From: Pseudomonas saliphila
Lineage (GTDB): Bacteria > Pseudomonadota > Gammaproteobacteria > Pseudomonadales > Pseudomonadaceae
Direction: 5' to 3'
DNA length: 64,000 nt
Assembly: GCF_008638345.1 (NCBI RefSeq)
Contig: NZ_VTVA01000001.1
Span: 124,001 to 188,000 of the forward strand
The translations under genes were made by a program, and so were the position numbers. This document shows positions 25,667-33,087 of this stretch, piece by piece. The notes below the pieces were generated by a model. The model was not told the DNA's origin. It saw nothing but the letters and a program-made list of their open reading frames with translations, and did not search any database. The stretch's first letter is position 1; the number at the start of each line of letters is the position of its first letter.

Positions 25667-25936
25667 TTACTCCAGGGGACTGCCGCTGGCAGACAAGGAT
25701 TCGGGTGCGAAGGGAGTTGGATAAACACCAGCCTGGATAGGGCTATATGCCGTGGAAGGGACTCTGCCCGCAGTATGATTCAGGATGCTGTCATCAACAC
25801 GGGCTACTGGCTCACTCATCCACGGTGCAGGTTTCCCGGTGAAGGTATCAATTGACACCGTTTCACCATGAGCATTGGCCACGGGTGAAGCACAGACAAG
25901 CGCTGAAGCCGGAGGAAGCAGCTGCACAGGAGGCAT
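25667..25936 (-). CDS. Small protein of unknown function, first gene of an SDR operon
   Basis: An 89-aa frame starts at ATG 25936 after a strong ribosome site (GGAGAGGTGA, 5 bases before). A GTG three codons earlier is possible but less well placed. The stop is 5 bases before the SDR start. The protein begins MPPVQLLPPASALVCASPVA, which may be a weak signal-like segment, and the rest is rich in Pro, Ser and Val with no motif I recognise. The ribosome site, operon spacing and operator-like site D at 49 bases upstream support a real gene. I cannot assign a function. Confidence 0.5.
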   Translation of the reverse strand: MPPVQLLPPASALVCASPVANAHGETVSIDTFTGKPAPWMSEPVARVDDSILNHTAGRVPSTAYSPIQAGVYPTPFAPESLSASGSPLE

Positions 25937-25984
25937 ATTGATCACCTCTCCAATTTTGTTTTTGTAAGAAATCGGCCTGTCACT

Positions 25985-26010
25985 TAAAAAACCAACAGAC
26001 TCGTTTTTTA
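25985..26010. promoter_or_regulatory. TetR-type operator candidate, site D (before the small gene/SDR operon)
   Basis: Arms TAAAAAACC and CGTTTTTTA around spacer AACAGACT; 8 of 9 arm positions are symmetric. It lies 49-74 bases before the ATG at 25936. The remaining gap to the LysR gene (26011-26158) shows nothing else I recognise. Confidence 0.6.
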
Positions 26011-26158
26011 TTAAGCTACATGCTGTTTTACGAAATCACAAGCTTTTCAGCGGAGAAAATCACTAGCAGCGAGGAACCTCAATAACTAACGAACCACAAC
26101 CACGGTGCTAGAGCGGCTACGCCCGTTTGTCTTATCTGCTCTGCTTCTAAGGGCAACA

Positions 26159-27058
26159 CTATTTTTGTGAGCCTCCCATCAATCTCCCCCGCTCCCGCTC
26201 CGCCATCTCCCGCAAGAAATCCCAGGTCACCCGCATCCGCGCAATATCCTTCAACTCAATGGGCATCAGCATCCAGAAGGTGCGGATAAAACGGATCTGC
26301 TCGGGCATCACTACCTGCAGGCGTGTGTCCGCATCAGCGGAGAAGGCGGGGAGGATACCCAGCCCCGCGCCAGCCGCGATCGATTCTTGCTGCGCCAACA
26401 GGCTGGTGCTGCGCAGCCCCACGGCGCCTGACCCTGCAATTTCGTCAAGAAACAGCAGTTCCTTGCTGAACACCAGGTCATCTATATAGCTGACGAACCG
26501 ATGCTTGCTCAGGTCGTCGCGGTTGCGGATGGGACCGTGCTTTTGGAGATAGTCTTTACCAACATACAGCCGCAGGACGTAATCGGTCAGCTTGGTAATA
26601 ATGAACGGTCCCCGTTCGGGCCGCTCCAGGGTGATGACGATGTCCGCCTCGTGCCGCGATAAGCGAACCGCGCGGGGTAGCGCCAGCAGATCAAGGTGAA
26701 GATGCGGATGGCGCTGACTCAATTCACTGAGCTGACGGCCTAGAATCAGTGTTCCGTAACCTTCGGTAGCGCCGATACGTACCTGCCCCGACAGGCTCTC
26801 GCCGGGATTCGGCAGGGCTTGCTCTATCTTCACGCTCGCCCCTTCCATCTGCTCAACCTGAGGCAGCAGACTGCGGCCCGCCTCGGTCAGCGAATAACCG
26901 GTGGTGTCCCGGATGAATAGCGCCACACCGAGGCTTTTCTCCAGCGCCTGAACGCGGCGGGACACAGTGGTGTGGTCTACACCGAGACGACGGGCCGCGG
27001 TCGTCAGCCGCCCGGCTCTACTTAATTCGAGAAAAAACCGCAGGTTATCCCAGTCCAT
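26159..27058 (-). CDS. LysR-family transcriptional regulator
   Basis: A 299-aa LysR regulator: the N-terminal winged helix-turn-helix covers about residues 1-60 (RLTTAARRLGVDHTTVSRRV), followed by an effector-binding domain. It is transcribed away from mmsA, with 129 bases between the two starts, the usual arrangement for a LysR protein that controls its neighbour. It is therefore the likely regulator of the valine operon. In P. aeruginosa the mmsAB regulator is of the AraC type instead, so this is a different solution. The effector is not known, and control of the catabolic island on its other side is also possible. Confidence 0.85.
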   Translation of the reverse strand: MDWDNLRFFLELSRAGRLTTAARRLGVDHTTVSRRVQALEKSLGVALFIRDTTGYSLTEAGRSLLPQVEQMEGASVKIEQALPNPGESLSGQVRIGATEGYGTLILGRQLSELSQRHPHLHLDLLALPRAVRLSRHEADIVITLERPERGPFIITKLTDYVLRLYVGKDYLQKHGPIRNRDDLSKHRFVSYIDDLVFSKELLFLDEIAGSGAVGLRSTSLLAQQESIAAGAGLGILPAFSADADTRLQVVMPEQIRFIRTFWMLMPIELKDIARMRVTWDFLREMAERERGRLMGGSQK

Positions 27059-27187
27059 GAGTACTCCTGTGCATATATGCAGACCCGTGTTGCGGATGAG
27101 CCAATTGTTTAATGTAAAAACGCACTGCTACTATCCAGTACGACCTATCAAACGACAAGGGCTGTAACGGCTCGAGGCAGATACACC

Positions 27188-28696
27188 ATGACCACCAAGA
27201 ATATTCCTACCGTAAAGCTGCTGATCAATGGCGAGTTCGTTGAATCGAAAACCGATCAATGGCGCGAAGTGATCAACCCCGCCACCCAGGAAGTCCTGGC
27301 CCGTGTGCCTTTTGCCACCCCCGATGAAATCAACGCAGCCATTGCCAATGCCAAGGAAGCCTTCAAGACCTGGCGCAAGACGCCCATTGGCGCCCGTGCG
27401 CGTATTTTCCTCAAGTATCAGCAGCTGATTCGCGAGAACATGAAAGAGCTGGCCGCGATTCTCACTGCCGAGCAGGGCAAGACTCTGGCCGATGCCGAGG
27501 GCGACGTGTTCCGCGGACTGGAAGTCGTTGAGCACGCCTCTGCCGTGGGCAATCTGCAGCTCGGCGAGCTGGCCAATAACGTGGCGGGCGGTGTGGATAC
27601 CTACACCCTGCTGCAGCCGCTGGGCGTTTGCGCTGGCATCACTCCGTTCAACTTCCCGGCGATGATCCCGCTGTGGATGTTCCCGATGGCCATCGCCACC
27701 GGCAACACCTTTGTGCTCAAGCCTTCAGAGCAGGACCCCATGGTCACCATGCGTCTGGCTGAATTGGCCATGGAGGCCGGCATTCCGGCAGGTGTGCTGA
27801 ACGTGATTCATGGCGGCGTGGATGCGGTAAACGCGGTTTGTGATCACCCCGACATCAAGGCCGTATCCTTTGTCGGCTCGACCCATGTCGGCACCCATGT
27901 CTATAACCGCTCCAGCCAGGCCGGCAAGCGTGTGCAGTGCATGATGGGCGCAAAAAACCACGCCATCGTCATGCCCGACGCCAACAAGGAACAGACCTTG
28001 AACAATCTGGTCGGGGCCGCTTTCGGCGCTGCCGGTCAGCGCTGCATGGCTCTGCCGGTCATCATCCTGGTCGGTGAAGCCCGCAACTGGCTACCGGAAC
28101 TGGCACGCAAGGCCCAGACGCTCAAGGTCAGCGCCGGCGTCGAGCCGGGTACCGATGTGGGTCCGGTCATTTCCACGGCTGCACTGGAGCGGGTTAACGG
28201 TCTGATCCAGAAAGGCGTCGATGAGGGTGCCGAACTGGTACTGGATGGGCGCAATCCCAGTGTTCCCGGTTACGAGGATGGCAACTTCGTAGGGCCGACC
28301 ATTCTGGCGGGCGTCAAGCCAGGCATGAGCGTCTATGATCAGGAAATTTTCGGGCCGGTGCTCAACGTCATGCAGGCCGACAGCCTGGACGAGGCAATCG
28401 AGATCATCAATGCCAATCCCAATGGCAACGGCACCGCCATCTTTACCCGCTCTGGCGGCATCGCACGGCGTTTTCAGGAAGAGATCGACGTCGGTCAGGT
28501 GGGCATCAACGTGCCGATCCCGGTCCCGGTACCACTGTTCTCCTTCAGCGGTTCGCGCGGCTCCAAGCTGGGCGATCTGGGTCCCTATGGCAAGCAGGTC
28601 ATCATGTTCTACACCCAGACCAAGACCGTTACCGCACGCTGGTTCGATGATGACGAGCAGGCAGCTGCCGTTAACACCACCATCACCCTGAAATAA
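27188..28696 (+). CDS. mmsA: Methylmalonate-semialdehyde dehydrogenase (CoA-acylating)
   Basis: The 502-aa aldehyde dehydrogenase is of the MmsA/IolA type, with active-site Cys286 in [25 protein letters not shown] and [13 protein letters not shown] are hallmark stretches of CoA-dependent methylmalonate-semialdehyde dehydrogenases. It turns methylmalonate semialdehyde into propionyl-CoA, the last step of valine breakdown, using NAD and CoA. GAGG lies 10 bases before the ATG. It is the first gene of a five-gene operon whose products act in order from isobutyryl-CoA to propionyl-CoA. The length is normal for the family. Confidence 0.95.
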   Translation: MTTKNIPTVKLLINGEFVESKTDQWREVINPATQEVLARVPFATPDEINAAIANAKEAFKTWRKTPIGARARIFLKYQQLIRENMKELAAILTAEQGKTLADAEGDVFRGLEVVEHASAVGNLQLGELANNVAGGVDTYTLLQPLGVCAGITPFNFPAMIPLWMFPMAIATGNTFVLKPSEQDPMVTMRLAELAMEAGIPAGVLNVIHGGVDAVNAVCDHPDIKAVSFVGSTHVGTHVYNRSSQAGKRVQCMMGAKNHAIVMPDANKEQTLNNLVGAAFGAAGQRCMALPVIILVGEARNWLPELARKAQTLKVSAGVEPGTDVGPVISTAALERVNGLIQKGVDEGAELVLDGRNPSVPGYEDGNFVGPTILAGVKPGMSVYDQEIFGPVLNVMQADSLDEAIEIINANPNGNGTAIFTRSGGIARRFQEEIDVGQVGINVPIPVPVPLFSFSGSRGSKLGDLGPYGKQVIMFYTQTKTVTARWFDDDEQAAAVNTTITLK

Positions 28697-28701
28697 TCTT
28701 T

Positions 28702-28728
28702 ACGGGCCGGCCTCAAAGGCCGGCCCGT
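28702..28728. other. Perfect 12-bp-arm hairpin between mmsA and the hydratase gene
   Basis: Arms ACGGGCCGGCCT and AGGCCGGCCCGT with loop CAA, 5 bases past the mmsA stop and just before the ribosome site of the next gene. There is no T-run. It could reduce read-through or protect the mmsA message. Confidence 0.6.
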
Positions 28729-28745
28729 CTGGTTGGAGTAGTGAT

Positions 28746-29519
28746 ATGAGCTTTGAAACGTTGCTGGTTGAAGTGCGCGACCGGGTCGGCCTGATTACCC
28801 TGAATCGCCCCCAGGCGCTGAATGCGCTGAACACCCAGGTACTGGAGGAGCTGAACCAGGCGCTGGATCAGTTCGAGAAAGATCCGCAGATCGGCTGCAT
28901 GGTGCTGACCGGGTCCAGCAAGGCGTTCGCCGCAGGTGCCGACATCAAGCAAATGGTTGATCTGCAGTATCCCCAGGTGTATCTGGACGACTTTTTCTCG
29001 CCCGCCGATCGCATCGCCAATCGGCGCAAACCCTTGATCGCCGCGGTGGCCGGGTACGCCCTTGGCGGCGGCTGTGAACTGGCAATGATCTGCGACTTCA
29101 TCTACGCCGCAGACAATGCGCGCTTTGGCCAGCCGGAAATCAACCTGGGCGTATTACCCGGCATTGGCGGAACCCAGCGCCTGACCCGCGCCCTGGGCAA
29201 GGCCAAGGCCATGGAAATGTGCATGACCGGGCGCCAGATGGATGCTGCAGAGGCCGAGCGTGCGGGTCTGGTGGCGCGTGTAATTCCGGTGGATCAACTG
29301 CTGGAGGAGACACTCAAGACGGCTCAGGTCATCGCGGCAAAATCCCTGCCCAGCGTGATGATGACCAAGGAATGCGTCAACCGCGTATTCGAAACCAGCC
29401 TCAGTGAAGGCGTGCGCTTCGAGCGCCGGGTATTCCACTCCATTTTCGCCACCGCCGACCAGACCGAAGGCATGCAGGCCTTCGTCGAAAAGCGTACACC
29501 GAACTTCAAGAATAATTGA
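28746..29519 (+). CDS. Enoyl-CoA hydratase (probably methacrylyl-CoA hydratase)
   Basis: The 257-aa crotonase-fold protein has the oxyanion-hole segment [11 protein letters not shown] and the signature [15 protein letters not shown]. The catalytic Glu pair is at about residues 114 and 134 ([15 protein letters not shown] region), and the length is that of a standard hydratase. In this operon it should add water to methacrylyl-CoA to give 3-hydroxyisobutyryl-CoA in valine breakdown; general enoyl-CoA hydratase activity is equally possible from sequence. GGAG lies 7 bases before the ATG. The next gene, mmsB, starts 51 bases on. Confidence 0.88.
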   Translation: MSFETLLVEVRDRVGLITLNRPQALNALNTQVLEELNQALDQFEKDPQIGCMVLTGSSKAFAAGADIKQMVDLQYPQVYLDDFFSPADRIANRRKPLIAAVAGYALGGGCELAMICDFIYAADNARFGQPEINLGVLPGIGGTQRLTRALGKAKAMEMCMTGRQMDAAEAERAGLVARVIPVDQLLEETLKTAQVIAAKSLPSVMMTKECVNRVFETSLSEGVRFERRVFHSIFATADQTEGMQAFVEKRTPNFKNN

Positions 29520-29570
29520 GGAAACGCCTGACTCCGCTGGCGTGCCGACAACAACACTGAGGTAGCTCAC

Positions 29571-30467
29571 ATGAAAATCGGATTTCTTGGTCTAGGCAAC
29601 ATGGGTGGGCCGATGGCCCACAATCTCATCAAGGCCGGCCATCAACTGACCGTGTTCGATCTGTCCCAGGCTGCTGTCACCAGTCTGGTCGACGCCGGCG
29701 CCAGCGCCGCGCCCAGCATCGCCGCGTTGGCCCAGGCCGATATTGAACTCATCATCACCATGCTTCCTGCAGCCCAGCACGTTAAGTCCGTCTATCTGGG
29801 TGAAGAAGGCTTGCTGGCCAATGTGGCGCCGACGGTAAAGCTGATCGATAGCTCAACCATCGATCCCATGAGCGCCCGAGAAGTCGCTACTGCTGCCGCC
29901 AAGAACGGCAACCGCATGATCGACGCGCCGGTGTCCGGTGGCACTGGCGGTGCAGCGGCTGGCACCCTGACCTTCATGGTGGGTGGCGAGCAAAGTGATT
30001 TTGATGCAGCCCTGCCGGTCTTGCAGGCCATGGGCAAGAACATCGTCCATTGTGGCCCGGCTGGTAATGGTCAGGTCGCCAAGGTCGCCAATAACATGCT
30101 GCTGGCTATCTCCATGATCGGCACCGCCGAAGCCATGAATCTGGGCGTATCCTTGGGCATGGATCCCAAGGTACTGGCCGGCATCATCAATACATCCAGT
30201 GGCCGCTGCTGGAGTTCGGACACCTACAACCCCTATCCCGGCGTACTGGATACCGCGCCGGCATCGCGCGGCTATACCGGCGGTTTCGGCAGTGATCTGA
30301 TGCTCAAGGATCTTGGCCTGGCTACCGAGGCCGCCAAGCAGGCGCGCCAGCCGGTGATCCTCGGCGGTCTGGCCCAGCAGCTGTACCAGACATTCAGCAG
30401 TCAGGGCAACGGCGGTCTGGATTTCTCCGCCATCATCAAGCTGTATGCCGGAGATACCCATGAATGA
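29571..30467 (+). CDS. mmsB: 3-hydroxyisobutyrate dehydrogenase
   Basis: This 298-aa member of the beta-hydroxyacid dehydrogenase family has the NAD-binding start FLGLGNMGGPMAHNL, the substrate-binding DAPVSGGTGGA and the catalytic Lys in KVANNMLLA. It oxidises 3-hydroxyisobutyrate to methylmalonate semialdehyde, the substrate of MmsA. GAGG lies about 8 bases before the ATG. Its last codons overlap the start of the following gene by 8 bases (ATGAATGA), so translation of the two is coupled. The match to MmsB over the full length, next to mmsA, makes the name secure. Confidence 0.95.
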   Translation: MKIGFLGLGNMGGPMAHNLIKAGHQLTVFDLSQAAVTSLVDAGASAAPSIAALAQADIELIITMLPAAQHVKSVYLGEEGLLANVAPTVKLIDSSTIDPMSAREVATAAAKNGNRMIDAPVSGGTGGAAAGTLTFMVGGEQSDFDAALPVLQAMGKNIVHCGPAGNGQVAKVANNMLLAISMIGTAEAMNLGVSLGMDPKVLAGIINTSSGRCWSSDTYNPYPGVLDTAPASRGYTGGFGSDLMLKDLGLATEAAKQARQPVILGGLAQQLYQTFSSQGNGGLDFSAIIKLYAGDTHE

Positions 30468-31548
30468 AGAACAGGCTGCAGTACTGGTCGAGGTACGCAA
30501 CCAGATCGGCCATCTGATTCTCAACCGTCCTGCGGGACTGAATGCACTGACGCTTGAGATGATCCGGTTGTTGCAGCAGCAATTGGATCAATGGCGTCAG
30601 GATCCTGAGATTCGCGCGGTGGTGCTACGCGCCAATGGCGAGAAAGCCTTTTGCGCTGGCGGCGACATCCGCGCTCTGTATGACAGCTTCAAGGCGGGTG
30701 ACGATCTGCATACTATCTTCTTTGAAGAAGAGTACGCGCTTGATCAAGCCATCCATGCTTACCCCAAGCCGATTCTCGCGCTGATGGATGGTTTTGTTCT
30801 GGGTGGCGGCATGGGCCTGGTACAAGGCGCATCCCACCGGGTGATCACCGAGCGCACCCGTATGGGCATGCCGGAAACCGGCATCGGTTATTTTCCGGAC
30901 GTGGGCGGCAGTTATTTCCTGTCCCGTTTGCGCGGCGAGACGGGTGCCTATCTGGGCGTGACCGGCACTCAGGTGCGCGCCGCCGATGCGCTCTACACAG
31001 GTCTGGCAGATTTCTGCCTGGGGACAGAGCTGCTATCAGAGCTGGACCGGATGCTGAATACCCAAACCTGGTCCGATGCGCCTGGCGATGATCTCACTGC
31101 CGTGCTGAAGCAATTTGCCTCCACTTCACTGCCAGGCTCAGAAATCAAGGCCATCCAGCCAGCTATCAACCGCCACTTCGCTCACGATTCCCTGCTGGAT
31201 ATCCAGGGATCCCTGGCAGCTGAGGAGTGCGACGCCTATATGGACTGGGCGCAGAAAACCCTGTCCGTGATTGAAAGCCGCTCCCCCTTGGCCATGAGCG
31301 TCACTCTGGAAATGATTCGACGCGGCCGTGAGCTCACTCTGGAACAGTGCTTCGAGCTGGAGCTGCATCTGGACCGCCAATGGTTTGCCAAGGGCGACAT
31401 TGTCGAAGGCGTGCGTGCACTGATCATCGATAAGGACAAGTCCCCCCGTTGGAACCCGCCTACGCTGGCCGAGCTAAACAGCGATCGGGTCGCCAGCTTC
31501 TTTGAAGGATTTGAGCCAAGCTCCGCCAGCCTGCGTCGGCAAGCCTGA
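30460..31548 (+). CDS. 3-hydroxyisobutyryl-CoA hydrolase-like enoyl-CoA hydratase/isomerase
   Basis: The 362-aa crotonase-superfamily protein is of the long HIBCH type, about 100 residues longer than a hydratase. It has AFCAGGDIRALYD, ALMDGFVLGGGMG and MPETGIGYFPDVGGSYFLSR, all typical of 3-hydroxyisobutyryl-CoA hydrolases. It should release CoA from 3-hydroxyisobutyryl-CoA to give the MmsB substrate. The ATG at 30460 overlaps the mmsB stop and has GGAG upstream; an in-frame start at 30445 lies inside mmsB and is less likely. With its operon mates this completes the valine branch. Confidence 0.88.
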   Translation: MNEEQAAVLVEVRNQIGHLILNRPAGLNALTLEMIRLLQQQLDQWRQDPEIRAVVLRANGEKAFCAGGDIRALYDSFKAGDDLHTIFFEEEYALDQAIHAYPKPILALMDGFVLGGGMGLVQGASHRVITERTRMGMPETGIGYFPDVGGSYFLSRLRGETGAYLGVTGTQVRAADALYTGLADFCLGTELLSELDRMLNTQTWSDAPGDDLTAVLKQFASTSLPGSEIKAIQPAINRHFAHDSLLDIQGSLAAEECDAYMDWAQKTLSVIESRSPLAMSVTLEMIRRGRELTLEQCFELELHLDRQWFAKGDIVEGVRALIIDKDKSPRWNPPTLAELNSDRVASFFEGFEPSSASLRRQA

Positions 31549-31572
31549 GACGGCAGAACAAAGGAATCGAAT

Positions 31573-32724
31573 ATGCATGATATTGAATTGAACGAAGACC
31601 AGCGCATGGTCCGTGACATGGCGCGGCAATTCTCCCAGAGCGAGTTGGCACCGCGTGCCGCCGAATGGGACAAGGCCGGCTGGATCGACGACGCTGTGGT
31701 GCGTCAGATGGGTGAACTGGGGCTGCTGGGCATGGTGGTGCCAGAGGAATGGGGCGGTAGCTACACCGATTACGTCGCCTATGCCCTGGCTGTGGAAGAG
31801 ATTTCAGCCGGCTGCGGCGCGACCGGGGCACTGATGAGTGTGCACAACTCGGTCGGGTGCGGGCCCTTGCTGAAGTTTGGCACCGATGAACAGCGTCAGG
31901 CCTGGCTGCCGTCATTGGCTGCAGGACAGACCATCGGCTGTTTTTGCCTGACCGAACCCCATGCTGGCTCTGAAGCGCACAACCTGCGTACCAGAGCGGT
32001 ACTGGACAATGGCGAATGGGTTATCAACGGCGCCAAACAGTTCGTCACCAACGCCAAGCGTGCCGGGATGGCAGTTGTGTTCGCGGTGACTGACCCTGAA
32101 CTCGGCAAGAAAGGCCTGTCGGCGTTTCTGGTGCCCACAGACAACCCGGGCTTCAAGATCGAACGCATGGAACACAAGCTGGGCATCCGCGGTTCGGATA
32201 CCTGCGCCGTGAGCCTGGATAACTGCCGTATTCCCGAAGCCAACCTGCTCGGCCTGCGCGGCAAGGGGCTGGCCATTGCCTTGTCCAACCTGGAGGGTGG
32301 CCGCATAGGTATTGCGGCACAAGCCCTGGGTATCGCACGTGCGGCTTTTGAAGCGGCACTGGTGTACGCGCGTGATCGCACCCAGTTCGGCGTAGCGCTG
32401 ACCGAACATCAAAGCATCGCCAATATGCTCGCAGACATGCACATGAAGCTGAATGCGGCGCGGTTGATGATCCTGCATGCCGCGCGGCTGCGCACCGCCG
32501 GTGAGCCCTGCCTGTCCGAAGCCTCCCAGGCCAAGTTGTTTGCCAGCGAAATGGCTGAGGAAGTGTGTTCCAAGGCGATCCAGATTCATGGTGGGTACGG
32601 CTATCTGGAAGATTACCCGGTCGAACGGCTGTATCGCGATGCTCGTATTACGCAGATTTATGAAGGGACCAGCGAGATTCAGCGCCTGCTGATCGCGCGG
32701 GAACTGCGGCACTACAGTCTTTGA
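31573..32724 (+). CDS. Acyl-CoA dehydrogenase (probably isobutyryl-CoA dehydrogenase)
   Basis: This 383-aa acyl-CoA dehydrogenase has the FAD-binding [16 protein letters not shown] region in the middle domain and the C-terminal signature [28 protein letters not shown] follows, and its Glu is in the place of the catalytic base of short-chain enzymes. It should oxidise isobutyryl-CoA to methacrylyl-CoA, passing electrons to electron-transfer flavoprotein. AAGGA lies 7 bases before the ATG and the gene starts 24 bases after the hydrolase. Operon position supports the substrate; branched-chain or other short acyl-CoAs remain possible. It is the last gene, followed by a strong palindrome. Confidence 0.9.
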   Translation: MHDIELNEDQRMVRDMARQFSQSELAPRAAEWDKAGWIDDAVVRQMGELGLLGMVVPEEWGGSYTDYVAYALAVEEISAGCGATGALMSVHNSVGCGPLLKFGTDEQRQAWLPSLAAGQTIGCFCLTEPHAGSEAHNLRTRAVLDNGEWVINGAKQFVTNAKRAGMAVVFAVTDPELGKKGLSAFLVPTDNPGFKIERMEHKLGIRGSDTCAVSLDNCRIPEANLLGLRGKGLAIALSNLEGGRIGIAAQALGIARAAFEAALVYARDRTQFGVALTEHQSIANMLADMHMKLNAARLMILHAARLRTAGEPCLSEASQAKLFASEMAEEVCSKAIQIHGGYGYLEDYPVERLYRDARITQIYEGTSEIQRLLIARELRHYSL

Positions 32725-32731
32725 ACTCGGC

Positions 32732-32753
32732 GCTGCCCGGACGTCCGGGCAGC
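32732..32753 (+). terminator. Palindrome at the end of the valine operon
   Basis: Perfect 22-base palindrome with arms GCTGCCCGGAC and GTCCGGGCAGC, 8 bases after the acyl-CoA dehydrogenase stop. No T-run follows directly, so it is a probable rather than classic terminator. The rest of the gap to 32904 is AT-rich with no feature I recognise. Confidence 0.5.
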
Positions 32754-32904
32754 TGGAATAGCGAAGCAGCATAAAAAAAAGACAAAATTGTTTGATTCGA
32801 GCATGGATTTATTACGCTAGCTGTACTAATGTCTTCACATATCAATATGCCTCGCACCTGATACGCGAAAGGCAAATACAAAAACAACAATGTAGGGCCC
32901 GCTC

Positions 32905-33072
32905 ATGAAATCTGATCTGATGAGTTCGTTTTCAATTGTCATCATCCCGCTGGTTCTTCTGGTTGCGCTGAGCGTCGGCGCGATGCATCGCAGTGAAACG
33001 ATCAATCCCCATAGCGCGAAGGCATTTACATGCAGCGTCTCCTGTACATTGAACCCAGGAAACTGGTTCTAG
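32905..33072 (+). CDS. Possible small membrane protein (55 aa)
   Basis: A frame of 55 codons starts at ATG 32905, with AGGG 7 bases before it. After a short polar start (MKSDLMSSFS) come about 17 hydrophobic residues (IVIIPLVLLVALSVGAM), enough for one membrane helix. A polar tail follows with two Cys (FTCSVSCTLN). It is too short to show family features, and I recognise none. It converges with dnaE2 and ends 16 bases before that gene's stop. Real small protein or chance frame: about even. Confidence 0.35.
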   Translation: MKSDLMSSFSIVIIPLVLLVALSVGAMHRSETINPHSAKAFTCSVSCTLNPGNWF

Positions 33073-33087
33073 AATTCAGGACTGAGG

